A stretch of 52,391 nucleotides of DNA from an uncultured bacterium (GCA_902763805.1 CACWTN010000012.1:1-52391), one strand, 5' to 3'. Shown: positions 22,854 through 31,335, numbered from the stretch's first letter. Notes: generated by a model from the sequence alone, not told the origin. Translations and numbers: made by a program.

Positions 22854-24461
22854 TTATCCCAGAAGGTCGTTCAGGTTTTTAATGATACCTTCGTTAACAG
22901 GTGTTCCGTCATTGTTGCAGCAGCAGCACTTGCCTCCTTCAACCTTAACGATTACATCATGGTCTTTAATAGCTTTTAAGATAGCGTCAAGGTGGTCTTT
23001 AATCCATGATAAGTCAGCAGGTTTAATGTCAATGTTGCCGATAGCTTCCAGTAATGATTCAAAGTTACCGTTGACATCTTCTTTCAATGTGCCAATAGCG
23101 GCAAGTATCTTATCAAGTACCTCAGAGTAATCCTTGTTATCAGGAATCTTGTTTATTATTTTTGTTATATCACCTGATATATCAGCGCCGAGTTTACCGA
23201 TAGCATCAATAATTCTTTGGGTTCTTGTTTCATTGTTTGCGTCAAGAGTTGCTATCAGTTCTTTGATCTCTGTTAATAATTCAGTGTAATCTTTGCCTCC
23301 GGCATTACCAAGTGCTTCCAGTACAGCTTTTGCAAATGCTTCACCTTTTTCACCGTATTGCAGCATTAAGTCTCTGATTTGATTCAGTATATCCCCATGC
23401 TTTTCAAGCTCTTCAAGAACAGCTTTGTTGTCTTCTCCAAGCTTTTCTATAATCGCCAATTTTGCTTCAATGACAGTATTTTTTACTTCATCCATTTTTG
23501 CCAGAATTTCTTTAAGAATATCCTCTATAGGTTTACCGCTGTTTAGAATCTCCATCAGTATGTCTGTAATTCTGGTTGTATTAGCGTCTAGATTTTCATT
23601 AAGAGTAGCAAGCCAGCCGATAATATCTAAAACTGCTTTGCTTACAGCTTTTTCCATTGCTTCTTCTGTCTCATACTGAGCTTTATAAATATCTTGCAGT
23701 TTATCCAGGTATGAATTGAATTTATTAATGATCTCCTTGTGGTGTTCATCCGATTTTTCAATCAGAGTATCCAATCTGTCAGTAACCGGTTTCAGCGCTG
23801 CATCAAGAACAGATTTTAAAGCTTCACCAAGCGAGAATTGGACAAAAGTGTTTTGATTGAGACCAACTTCAATCCTTGTTGTATCGTCCTTGTCGCCGCA
23901 AGCTGCCGCTGCAACGCCAACGCCCACAATTGCTGTTGCTACTGGTGCGGCCACTGCTGCTGCCGGTGCACCAAACATCCATAAACCTTTCCAAGCACTG
24001 CTTAACAAACCATCTCTTCCTTGCTGTTCTATTTCTGCTTGTTTTTTCTGTTCTGCCAGCATTTCTTCTTCCTGTTGTTTCAGGAATTTTGCTTTTTCTT
24101 GTTTTACGTCAGCAAGTTCTTCTTTTTCACCTGTAGCATAATAAACGCCGTATAATTTATCATCTTTGGTTTCTAATTTGTTGAAACCTTCTTTTACAAA
24201 CGTATCTGCCATTGCATTCATAGGAATTTCCATGTCTTTTCCCAATGGAATTCTTAATTCTACATTTTTACCGCCAATTTTCTTTTGAAATTTTACAATC
24301 TCGTCAGCAGGTGCTTTTCCTTCAAAAACAGAATTGTTAATCAAACTTTCAATCTGTTCCTGTGACATACCTTCTGCCGCAAGTCTTCTTGCTGTTTCGT
24401 CCGCACCATATGTGATAATCATATTGCGAACCTGTGCTGCATCAAATTGTCCCATTGCCAT
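22854..24461 (-). CDS. Large helical protein with hydrophobic segment and Cys4 tail
   Basis: 535 aa, no family recognised. Residues 1-110 form a mixed domain that starts with a UBA-like helical stretch (AQVRNMIITYGADETARRLAAEGMS...); 112-147 is a Gln/Glu/Lys-rich coiled coil; 160-188 is an Ala/Gly/Val hydrophobic segment ending in Cys188; 205-505 is a run of amphipathic helices with Ile/Leu spacing (I-L-x-x-I, often with D-E-V or D-Y-x-E-L), many about 28-40 residues long, as in fibrous or tape-measure-like proteins; 509-515 is GGKCCCC, then a short helical end. GAAAGGAG precedes the ATG. It is read from a sigma-28-type promoter (24514-24540) and ends before a strong terminator. Perhaps a surface, motility-regulated or contact-dependent protein; function unknown. 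Confidence 0.65.
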   Translation of the reverse strand: MAMGQFDAAQVRNMIITYGADETARRLAAEGMSQEQIESLINNSVFEGKAPADEIVKFQKKIGGKNVELRIPLGKDMEIPMNAMADTFVKEGFNKLETKDDKLYGVYYATGEKEELADVKQEKAKFLKQQEEEMLAEQKKQAEIEQQGRDGLLSSAWKGLWMFGAPAAAVAAPVATAIVGVGVAAAACGDKDDTTRIEVGLNQNTFVQFSLGEALKSVLDAALKPVTDRLDTLIEKSDEHHKEIINKFNSYLDKLQDIYKAQYETEEAMEKAVSKAVLDIIGWLATLNENLDANTTRITDILMEILNSGKPIEDILKEILAKMDEVKNTVIEAKLAIIEKLGEDNKAVLEELEKHGDILNQIRDLMLQYGEKGEAFAKAVLEALGNAGGKDYTELLTEIKELIATLDANNETRTQRIIDAIGKLGADISGDITKIINKIPDNKDYSEVLDKILAAIGTLKEDVNGNFESLLEAIGNIDIKPADLSWIKDHLDAILKAIKDHDVIVKVEGGKCCCCNNDGTPVNEGIIKNLNDLLG

Positions 24462-24513
24462 TAACTCCTTTCTATATTTTCATAGCAACCTTATAAACTT
24501 ACTTACCATGTTT

Positions 24514-24540
24514 ATATCGGTATTTTTTTTGAAAACTTTA
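24514..24540 (-). promoter_or_regulatory. Sigma-28 (FliA/SigD)-type promoter
   Basis: Minus strand: TAAAGTTT (24540-24533), 11 bases, ACCGATAT (24521-24514). The -35 is a perfect sigma-28 match and the -10 differs from GCCGATAA at the first and last base (T at the last is also common). TTTTGTAACA (24566-24557) lies 16 bases upstream. Nearly the same as the promoter at 3785-3811. The remaining gap to 24761 is A/T-rich with nothing further recognised. Confidence 0.75.
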
Positions 24541-24761
24541 GGAATTTCGGAAATATTGTTACAAAAATTTACAATGATTCTCGGAAAAAATCTCCTAAAA
24601 TATTTATTTATCTTTGATTACGTTACGTCCTTATAATATCCTTTATTATAAATTTTGATAATTTGTTAAGAATTGTTGTATAAACATCAAAGAATACTCT
24701 GAAAAGTCGATTGATAAAACATGAAAAAAAGTTTATCCTTATATATGAAAGGTTTATTTTC

Positions 24762-24998
24762 GTGAACAACAAACAAATCATACTAAAACGTATTAAACAA
24801 AAAGAGCTCCAAATAAAAAAATTACATTTACATCAGTCCTCCTCAGAGGTCTGCAATCAGTTATACAATACATTGATACTGGAAAAAGCTATCCTGAAAA
24901 AAGAGCTTCAGGAGCTTGAAAAGAATCCTATTGTTGAAGCAGTAAAAAAAGTTATGCCCAGACGAGAAAAGCTGATTTGCGACTATTTTAAGGGATAA
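24762..24998 (+). CDS. Small coiled-coil protein, function unknown
   Basis: About 78 aa, almost wholly helical and rich in Lys, Gln and Leu (LKRIKQKELQIKKL..., LEKAILKKELQELEKNP), ending in a basic MPRREKLICDYF. No membrane segment. I take GTG 24762, 9 bases after AAAGG; an in-frame TTG at 24711 would add 17 residues without a ribosome site. It precedes the transketolase half by 61 bases. It could be a small regulatory or scaffold protein. Confidence 0.5.
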   Translation: MNNKQIILKRIKQKELQIKKLHLHQSSSEVCNQLYNTLILEKAILKKELQELEKNPIVEAVKKVMPRREKLICDYFKG

Positions 24999-25059
24999 TT
25001 GTTCTTACCTTTTTTGCATTTACCGTTCCTTTATGATAAAATCAGATAAAAGGGGGATT

Positions 25060-26004
25060 ATGCAACCGGACTTTAATGTAAAAAAATCAATAAGAACAGC
25101 TATAGGAGAGGCGCTGGCAGAAGCAGGCAAAGAAAATGACAGAATAGTCGTGCTTGATGCTGACCTTTCAGGCTCAACAAAGACTTCAATCTTTGCTAAA
25201 GCATACCCTGACAGATTTTATAACGTTGGTATTGCCGAACAAAATCTCATAACTACAGCATTGGGTTTATCATTAACCGGCAAAATCCCTTTTGCGGCAA
25301 CATTTGCTGTTTTTGCAACCGGCAGGGCTTATGACCAGATTAGAAATTCCGTATGTTATCAAAACGGAAATGTTAAAATTATAGGAGCTCATGGCGGTAT
25401 AACAGTCGGTGAAGACGGTGCAAGCCATCAGTCGCTTGAAGATGTTGCTCTAATGAGAGTTCTTCCGAACATGACTGTTATTGCTCCTGCCGATTACGAA
25501 CAGGCAAAACAGGCGGTTAAGTTCGCCGTAGTTCACAACGGTCCGGTGTATATAAGGTCATCAAGGATAGATGTTCCGTGTATATTTGATGAAAATTACA
25601 AATTTGATGCAAATAAGGCTGTAACGCTTAGGGAAGGCAAAGATGTTTCCGTTTTTGCAACAGGCGATATTTTTTCTGAAGCTTATCAGGCAGTAACTCT
25701 CCTGGAGGAAAAAGGTATAAGTGCAGAGCTTATTAATGTTCCTGTGATAAAACCTTTAGACACAAAAACAATTATTGCATCGGCTAAGAAAACAAAACTT
25801 GCGGTTACTGTTGAAAATCACTCGGTAATCGGCGGTTTGGGGTCTGCTGTTGCAGAGTGTCTGTCAGAAAACTGCCCTGTTAAATTATACAGAATGGGTA
25901 TAAACGATGAATTTGGTCAAAGCGGTACTCCGAAAGAACTTTTGAGTTATTATAAATTGGATGCAAAAAATATTGCTGACAGGATATTAGAGATAGTAAA
26001 ATGA
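25060..26004 (+). CDS. Transketolase, C-terminal (pyrimidine/regulatory) subunit
   Basis: 314 aa corresponding to the second half of transketolase: the pyrimidine-binding domain with VVLDADLSGST, YNVGIAEQNLITTALGLSL (with the catalytic Glu that activates thiamine diphosphate), FATFAVFATGRAYDQIRNS, then the C-terminal domain (SVFATGDIFSEAYQAV). It links the pentose phosphate branch with glycolysis. Many bacteria encode transketolase as two genes, the N-terminal half usually immediately upstream, but here the upstream neighbour is unrelated. ATG 25060 follows AAGGGGG and is preferred to 25033. It overlaps ftsE by 4 bases. Confidence 0.88.
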   Translation: MQPDFNVKKSIRTAIGEALAEAGKENDRIVVLDADLSGSTKTSIFAKAYPDRFYNVGIAEQNLITTALGLSLTGKIPFAATFAVFATGRAYDQIRNSVCYQNGNVKIIGAHGGITVGEDGASHQSLEDVALMRVLPNMTVIAPADYEQAKQAVKFAVVHNGPVYIRSSRIDVPCIFDENYKFDANKAVTLREGKDVSVFATGDIFSEAYQAVTLLEEKGISAELINVPVIKPLDTKTIIASAKKTKLAVTVENHSVIGGLGSAVAECLSENCPVKLYRMGINDEFGQSGTPKELLSYYKLDAKNIADRILEIVK

Positions 26005-26678
26005 TACAATTAAGATCGGTAACAAAAAAATATAAAAACAATTATGCTCTGAAAAATATCAATCTTGATATTTTATCGGGAGAGTTTGTATTTATTACAG
26101 GTCCGTCAGGTGCAGGCAAATCAACCCTGATGAAGATGCTGTACAAGGAAGAAACTCCAACAACAGGTACTGTTCTGATTGGAGGAATAAATATAGCAAA
26201 TCTTCCGCCTGAAAAAGTGCCAAACCTCAGAAGATGTATGGGGATTGTGTTCCAGGATTACAAACTTCTTCAGAATCAGACAGTATTTGATAACATCGCA
26301 TACGTAATCAGAACGCTCGGTATCAGTTCCGCTGATATCAGAACAAGGGTAAACGGTGCGCTGAAAGTTGTAAACCTTCTTGATAAAGCAAAAGCAAAAC
26401 CGTCTGAGCTTTCGGGCGGTGAACAGCAAAGGGTAAGTATTGCACGTGCGCTTGTTAACGGACCTCCGCTTTTGATAGCAGACGAACCGACGGGCAATCT
26501 TGACCCGAAAAACTCATTAGAGGTTATGCAGATTCTTGAACAGATTAACCAGAGAGGAATAACAGTCATTGTTTCAACTCACGACTTTACTCTGGTTGAC
26601 AGATTCAGAAAAAGAGTTCTGACACTCGAAAATGGCGAAATTATTAAGGATGAGCAGGCAGGAACTTATGGAAGATAG
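26001..26678 (+). CDS. ftsE: Cell-division ABC ATPase FtsE
   Basis: A 225-aa ATPase that couples with FtsX to drive septal peptidoglycan hydrolysis. Walker A GPSGAGKST (34-42), Q-loop GIVFQDYKLL, signature LSGGEQQRVSIARAL and Walker B LLIADEPTGNLDP are complete. The close spacing to the permease-like FtsX and the FtsE-type N-terminus (MIQLRSVTKKY) separate it from LolD-type ATPases. ATGA overlap with the transketolase gene couples their translation. Confidence 0.95.
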   Translation: MIQLRSVTKKYKNNYALKNINLDILSGEFVFITGPSGAGKSTLMKMLYKEETPTTGTVLIGGINIANLPPEKVPNLRRCMGIVFQDYKLLQNQTVFDNIAYVIRTLGISSADIRTRVNGALKVVNLLDKAKAKPSELSGGEQQRVSIARALVNGPPLLIADEPTGNLDPKNSLEVMQILEQINQRGITVIVSTHDFTLVDRFRKRVLTLENGEIIKDEQAGTYGR

Positions 26679-27576
26679 TAAGCAGCAATTAAAAAGAACA
26701 GTAAAAAAACATATACCGAAAGACTGGCTGTGCGAGCTCAGGATAGCTTACCGTATTGTGATGGAAGCTGTTAATGATATCAAAAGAACAGGAATTATAA
26801 ATCTTGTTATTATTACTACCATGGCTGCAATATTAACATTGTTCGGAGTCCTGTTCAGGTTTACCCTGTCGCTTTCGACATTTGCCAATGAGCTTGGTAA
26901 TGTTCTTGAAATTTCGGTTTATCTGAGATCGGGAACATCTCCGTCAGTCGTGAAAGACAGAATTAATGAAATTAAGCACGTACAAAGAGTTATACTCAAA
27001 ACGAAGGATGAATCCTGGGGTACTCTGAAACAGGAATTGGGACTTCATGATATTGAAAATCCGCTTCCCGATACTCTGCGTGTAAAAGTTGATAAACCTG
27101 ACAATATTGATGAAGTATTTAATAAAATCAAGCCTATTCAGGGTGTTGAAGATATGGGTTATGCAAAAGAGCTTGCAAAGAAAATGCAGGTCTTAATGCA
27201 TGTCGTAAATACGACAATGATATTTGTTATAATTATATCTGCAGCTCTGACAATTACAATTATCAATAATACAATACAGCTGGTAATTCAGGCAAGAAAA
27301 GAAGAAATAGAAATTATGCGTCTGATGGGTGTAAGCAACTGGTATATCAAAACACCTCTGATTATGCAGGGCGCGTTTTATGGTTTTGTATCGGCGGTAA
27401 TAGCGGTTCTTCCGCTAAGCTGGATACAGGTTCCGCTCCAGAATATGCATAAGTTTTTCTTGATTCCGCCGCCTGTTTATGCACAAAATATAGTTATCAT
27501 TACTTTGTTATTAATCGGAACAGCGTTTGGTGCAATTGGCAGTTTCCTGTCAATAAAAAAACACTTACAAGTATAG
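26668..27576 (+). CDS. ftsX: Cell-division protein FtsX
   Basis: About 302 aa: cytoplasmic N-terminus, first membrane helix about 42-65, a periplasmic domain (SVYLRSGTSPS..., GVEDMGYAK; about 80-160), and three C-terminal helices (MIFVIIISAALTITIINN; FYGFVSAVIAVLPL; IVIITLLLIGTAFGAIGSF), the FtsX topology. It is the membrane partner of FtsE and activates wall hydrolases. I chose ATG 26668 (AGGCAGGA just upstream, 11-base overlap with ftsE) over in-frame ATGs at 26632 and 26650. Confidence 0.93.
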   Translation: MEDSKQQLKRTVKKHIPKDWLCELRIAYRIVMEAVNDIKRTGIINLVIITTMAAILTLFGVLFRFTLSLSTFANELGNVLEISVYLRSGTSPSVVKDRINEIKHVQRVILKTKDESWGTLKQELGLHDIENPLPDTLRVKVDKPDNIDEVFNKIKPIQGVEDMGYAKELAKKMQVLMHVVNTTMIFVIIISAALTITIINNTIQLVIQARKEEIEIMRLMGVSNWYIKTPLIMQGAFYGFVSAVIAVLPLSWIQVPLQNMHKFFLIPPPVYAQNIVIITLLLIGTAFGAIGSFLSIKKHLQV

Positions 27577-27591
27577 AAGAAGGTTATTAGT

Positions 27592-28392
27592 ATGGACAAG
27601 ACAATTGAATTAGTTAACAGCGTAAAAGATATTCACGCAATGCCGTCAGTAATCGTAAAGGCTTTGAATATTATGAAAAAGCCGACTGCAAACATGAAGG
27701 AGCTTGGTGAAATAGTTATGTTTGACCAATCGTTAACAATTAAATTCCTGGCACTTGTTAACTCCGCTTACTATGGATTTTCACAGCAGATAAGTTCAAT
27801 CAATATTGCACTGTCGCTTTTGGGTATGGTAAAAGTTAAAAACATTATCGTTGCCGTTGCAATGAAACCGATGATGTCAAACCAGGGTGATAAGGAACTT
27901 TGGAAACACTCTATGAGGGTTGCATCTGGCTGTGAGTATATTGCTAACCTGACAAAGATTATGGACCCTGATGAAGCGTTCATTTCAGGTTTTGTTCACG
28001 ACGTAGGTAAAATTGTTTTGCACATGACTGATGAAAAGAAATATACAAAGGTTATTGATGCAGTTGATAACCAGAATGCTGATATTTTGGAAGTAGAAAG
28101 AAAATATTTTGATTCAGACCACGTAAAAACAGGTTCTTTGCTTGCAAAAAGATGGCAGCTTCCGATTCTGCTTGCAAATACAATTACTTATCACCACGCT
28201 CCGGGATTGTCATCAATACCGATTCCGTGTAACCTGGTTTGCTTTATTGATAAAATCGTTCAGACTAATCTGGACGTTAATGCTATAGACAAAGACTTCT
28301 GCAATACCTTGGGTATTGATATTGAGGATTTGGAAGATTTGCGTGAAGCAATTCTGCAAAAAGCTGAAGTCATGATTTCACAACTTTCATAG
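27592..28392 (+). CDS. HDOD domain protein
   Basis: A 266-aa protein made of one HDOD domain: DIHAMPSVIVKAL near 13, VMFDQSLTIKFLALVNSAYYGF (42-63), SINIALSLLGMVKVKNI, and the degenerate HD part with FISGFVHDVGKIVLH (about 124-138), EADHV-type helix and TITYHHAPG. HDOD proteins are regulatory output modules in c-di-GMP and stress networks. It is 15 bases after ftsX and 19 before a receiver/GGDEF-like protein, so all three probably share a transcript. The FVHDVGK still has His-Asp, but the other HD metal ligands are not obvious. Confidence 0.85.
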   Translation: MDKTIELVNSVKDIHAMPSVIVKALNIMKKPTANMKELGEIVMFDQSLTIKFLALVNSAYYGFSQQISSINIALSLLGMVKVKNIIVAVAMKPMMSNQGDKELWKHSMRVASGCEYIANLTKIMDPDEAFISGFVHDVGKIVLHMTDEKKYTKVIDAVDNQNADILEVERKYFDSDHVKTGSLLAKRWQLPILLANTITYHHAPGLSSIPIPCNLVCFIDKIVQTNLDVNAIDKDFCNTLGIDIEDLEDLREAILQKAEVMISQLS

Positions 28393-28411
28393 CATTTATA
28401 AAGGTAGTCGG

Positions 28412-29620
28412 ATGCAAAGCAAAATTATTCTGATTTCTGATGATTCTGACTTTTTCGAGTACATAATACCTAAGTTAAAACTGCGGAAAAGTGACGAGTT
28501 ATTCAGCTTTAAGTTTTCTGAACTTCCTGATAAAATTCATTTGCTGGCGTCGTCGCTGTTAATTATTAACAGCGAACATAGCCGTGAACAGACGCTTGAA
28601 TTGCTTGAAATAGCAAAAGATGTACCTGTTATGGTTTTTGGGTATAATGACGATGATGATTTCAGGATAGAAGCGTACAGGAAAGGTATGTACGAATTTT
28701 TTACTCTGTCTGCTTCTGATGAAGAAATCGAAGCAAAGCTTGTTCCTGCGCTTAAGATGGTTTCTGTCAATGAAAAAAATGCATTATATCGTGAAATGCT
28801 TGTTAAGAATAATTTGATAACAGGAAATAACGAAGTTTTTCTTGATTTTACAAGTTTGTTAGACAGAGAAATAAACGAAATTAAGAAAAATTCCCTAAAC
28901 GCTGTTTTACTTGCAATATCTCCTGATGATAAATCAAAATATTTTCTGACTCCAAACAAGATTGAAACCGTTATCTTAAACAATATCAGAAAAAATGACA
29001 GACTTATGAATTATTCGCATAATAAGTATTTTCTGCTGCTAAATAATACAAATATTGAAAAAGCGGAAAAAGTTTGGGAAAAAATTAAGGTATCTCTCCC
29101 CGAAGGTGTATATGCAGGATTTTCTGTTATAGGAAATAAAACCCGCCAGCAGGTCGTCAGCGAAGTTCTGAATAATTTGCATACATCAATGGCTGCGGAA
29201 ACTTCGTTTATCGCGAACGAAAAGAAGCCTTTGAATAATAATTTTAAATTTTTCAGGCAGGAGTTTAATAAAAAAATAACCCAAATAGTTTCGCCGGTTT
29301 TTTACCATATTCAGCAAACGTATAACGATAAATTGTTCGGTATGAAAATTGAACAGGGTATTGGTGACGGATACGGCGTTTTGTACATAAAATCCGAAAA
29401 ATATACGGCAGTTTTCAGAATTTCAAGTCCGGGGTTTGCAACAATTAATGTCGATATATCATATAATAAAAATACTGATATAATTAATGTGCAAGCAGAC
29501 AATTTCAGTCTTCAGCCAAAAAGGATTACAATAGAACCTGAAGATTTGGAACCGGGTTTGCTTCAGGATTTGACAGAAGAATTTATCAGAGAATTTAAAG
29601 AAGCCGTTGAAGAAGTATAA
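28412..29620 (+). CDS. Receiver-like plus degenerate GGDEF protein
   Basis: 402 aa. Residues 1-115 follow the receiver fold (IILISDDSDFFEY, LLIINSE, PVMVFGYNDDDDFRIEAYRKGMYEFFTL) but the phosphoacceptor position reads Asn/Ser rather than a clear Asp. Residues 150-265 align with a GGDEF domain (IRKNDRLMNYSHNKYFLLLNNTNIEKAEKVWEKI), with the active-site GGDEF replaced by HNKYF, so no cyclase activity is expected. The C-terminal 120 residues are unfamiliar. It is probably a signalling receptor or scaffold paired with the HDOD protein. Domain calls are from pattern only. Confidence 0.68.
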   Translation: MQSKIILISDDSDFFEYIIPKLKLRKSDELFSFKFSELPDKIHLLASSLLIINSEHSREQTLELLEIAKDVPVMVFGYNDDDDFRIEAYRKGMYEFFTLSASDEEIEAKLVPALKMVSVNEKNALYREMLVKNNLITGNNEVFLDFTSLLDREINEIKKNSLNAVLLAISPDDKSKYFLTPNKIETVILNNIRKNDRLMNYSHNKYFLLLNNTNIEKAEKVWEKIKVSLPEGVYAGFSVIGNKTRQQVVSEVLNNLHTSMAAETSFIANEKKPLNNNFKFFRQEFNKKITQIVSPVFYHIQQTYNDKLFGMKIEQGIGDGYGVLYIKSEKYTAVFRISSPGFATINVDISYNKNTDIINVQADNFSLQPKRITIEPEDLEPGLLQDLTEEFIREFKEAVEEV

Positions 29621-29640
29621 GTTAAAAAGAGGATAAGTAT

Positions 29641-30189
29641 ATGACAATATTGAATGAAAAAACGAGTCAGGTATTAATAATTGATGTACAGGAAAGACTG
29701 CTTAATGCTGCTTTTAACAAGCAAACTCTTGAAAAGAAATCTGTAATTTTATCTTCCGCAGCATCAATACTCGGTATACCTGTTATTGTTACGGAGCAGT
29801 ATCCAAAAGGACTCGGTAATACTATTCAGCCGATAAAAGATGCTCTGGGTGAAGGTGCCGCATATTTTGAAAAAACATCTTTTTCTGCGATAGAAAATCC
29901 TAATATAGCAAGTGCGGTTGATAAATCTGCAAGAAAACAAATTGTATTATTCGGTATAGAAACTCATATCTGTGTAAGTCAGACGGCAAATGCCCTTATT
30001 TCAAAAGGGTATGATGTAACTATTATTTCAGATGCCTGCGGAAGCAGAGCTGAATGTGAACATACGGCAGGGTTAGAACGAATGAAAGAAAACGGCGCTC
30101 ATATTATTACAACTGAAATAGCGTTGTTTGAATGGCTGAAAAGCGCAAGACATATTAAGTTTAAAGAAGTTCAGGCTTTAATTAAATAG
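29641..30189 (+). CDS. Isochorismatase-family cysteine hydrolase
   Basis: 182 aa with the Asp-Lys-Cys triad of the family: LIIDVQERL (Asp15), FEKTSFSA (Lys about 80) and GIETHICVSQTA (Cys about 118, after a cis-peptide-like GIE). Members hydrolyse isochorismate, nicotinamide or other amides; the closest pattern is the YcaC-like group of unknown substrate. GAGGATAAGT is the ribosome site, 20 bases after the previous stop, so it may be the last gene of the ftsEX transcript. It overlaps the convergent next gene by 8 bases. Confidence 0.85.
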   Translation: MTILNEKTSQVLIIDVQERLLNAAFNKQTLEKKSVILSSAASILGIPVIVTEQYPKGLGNTIQPIKDALGEGAAYFEKTSFSAIENPNIASAVDKSARKQIVLFGIETHICVSQTANALISKGYDVTIISDACGSRAECEHTAGLERMKENGAHIITTEIALFEWLKSARHIKFKEVQALIK

Positions 30190-31216
30190 CTTTCAGCTTT
30201 AATAAACGGTTAACCTTTTGTTTTGTCGTGCCGATTCCCGTTAAGAGCATAGTTGACTTTTCGTTCGTTATTTCGTCCTCTATGCCGAATTTTTCGTATA
30301 AAATCTCTGAGAGTTCAAAGCCTGAAAGTCCTTGTTTTTTGATTAGAATTTTTGTGATGTCGTCACCGTAAAACTCAAGGTTTGTGAGTTTGGATTTTAG
30401 TTCTTTTATGTTATTAATCAGGTTTTTAATCTCTTTTTGCCCTTTTGCCGAGTTTAAGTAATTGATAGTTGCTTCTATAGTTGCAAGCATAGGGTAAGAC
30501 GGCGAAGTTGTATTAATTTTATTTAAGGCATCTTTGGGTGAAAGTTCACAGTTACAGTGTAATAACGCAGTCGGATTTATTCCGCCTGCGGTTTTGTGAA
30601 GCGACTGAACCGTAAAATCAGCAAAATTAACTGCGCTTTGCGGTAAGTCTTTGCTGAACGGATAAAGTGCGCCGTGAGCCTCGTCTGCAATAAATCTTAC
30701 ATTATGCTTTCTGCAGAGTTCAGATATTGATTTTACGTCTGAAACCATGCCTTCATAAGTCGGTGATGTAATTATAACGGCTTTTGGTTCGTGTTTTTTT
30801 ATCAGAATTTCCAGTTCTTCCGCAGAAAGCGGTTCATAAATACCCCATTCTTTATTGTAATTAAGTTCATATTCAATAATTTGCGCTCCGGCAAGAGTTC
30901 CTGCGTTTCTGTGACACTTGTGGGATTTTTCCCAAATCAACAGTCTGTCATCTTTGTCACAGCAGGTTAAAACTGAGGCAATAATTCCGCTTGTAGAGCC
31001 GTTGGTAAGAAAGTGCGTGGATTTTGTTCCGTAGATTTCAGATGCTTTTTTTTCTGCTTTTTCCAGAGCTTCTTCGGGATTATAGGCATCTGTTTCGGAA
31101 ATATCATTTCTGTACCATTGGTAAAACTTATGCATAGTGCATATTTTACCGTCGTGGCTGGGTGTAGTAAAAAGTGTTTTATTGTTAGTTTTTCTTAAGA
31201 TATTAATTATGCTCAT
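30182..31216 (-). CDS. Orn/Lys/Arg decarboxylase-like PLP enzyme, short form
   Basis: 344 aa of fold-type I PLP enzyme. It starts with the family's TPSHDGK (18-24, P-x-H-x-G-style) segment, then NGSTSGIIA (72-80), SHKCHRNA (98-105), DEAHGALYPF (178-187, Asp for the pyridine nitrogen) and QSLHKTAGG (204-212, Lys208 as Schiff base). The usual C-terminal domain (another 100-130 residues in YaaO/SpeA-type decarboxylases) is missing, though the frame ends cleanly. It may make a polyamine precursor, or have changed reaction. TATTAT stands 6 bases before the ATG. Confidence 0.8.
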   Translation of the reverse strand: MSIINILRKTNNKTLFTTPSHDGKICTMHKFYQWYRNDISETDAYNPEEALEKAEKKASEIYGTKSTHFLTNGSTSGIIASVLTCCDKDDRLLIWEKSHKCHRNAGTLAGAQIIEYELNYNKEWGIYEPLSAEELEILIKKHEPKAVIITSPTYEGMVSDVKSISELCRKHNVRFIADEAHGALYPFSKDLPQSAVNFADFTVQSLHKTAGGINPTALLHCNCELSPKDALNKINTTSPSYPMLATIEATINYLNSAKGQKEIKNLINNIKELKSKLTNLEFYGDDITKILIKKQGLSGFELSEILYEKFGIEDEITNEKSTMLLTGIGTTKQKVNRLLKLKAI

Positions 31217-31222
31217 AAAAAT

Positions 31223-31228
31223 ATAATA
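31223..31228 (-). promoter_or_regulatory. -10 box TATTAT, 6 nt before start
   Basis: Minus strand TATTAT-ATTTTT-ATG of the decarboxylase-like gene; no Shine-Dalgarno. The region is very A/T-rich, so chance is possible. Confidence 0.35.
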
Positions 31229-31300
31229 ACAGAAAAACAGAAAATAATAAGTGTAAAAAATACTATATTAAAATTATCCAAAAGTATTACTGATAAAGGG

Positions 31301-31329
31301 TTGTAAAAATATTAAGTGTATGTTATAAT
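31301..31329 (+). promoter_or_regulatory. Promoter TTGTAA-N17-TATAAT
   Basis: -35 TTGTAA (31301-31306), 17-base spacer, -10 TATAAT (31324-31329). It drives the phosphodiester glycosidase gene through a leader of about 215 bases. Confidence 0.75.
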
Positions 31330-31335
31330 AATAGT

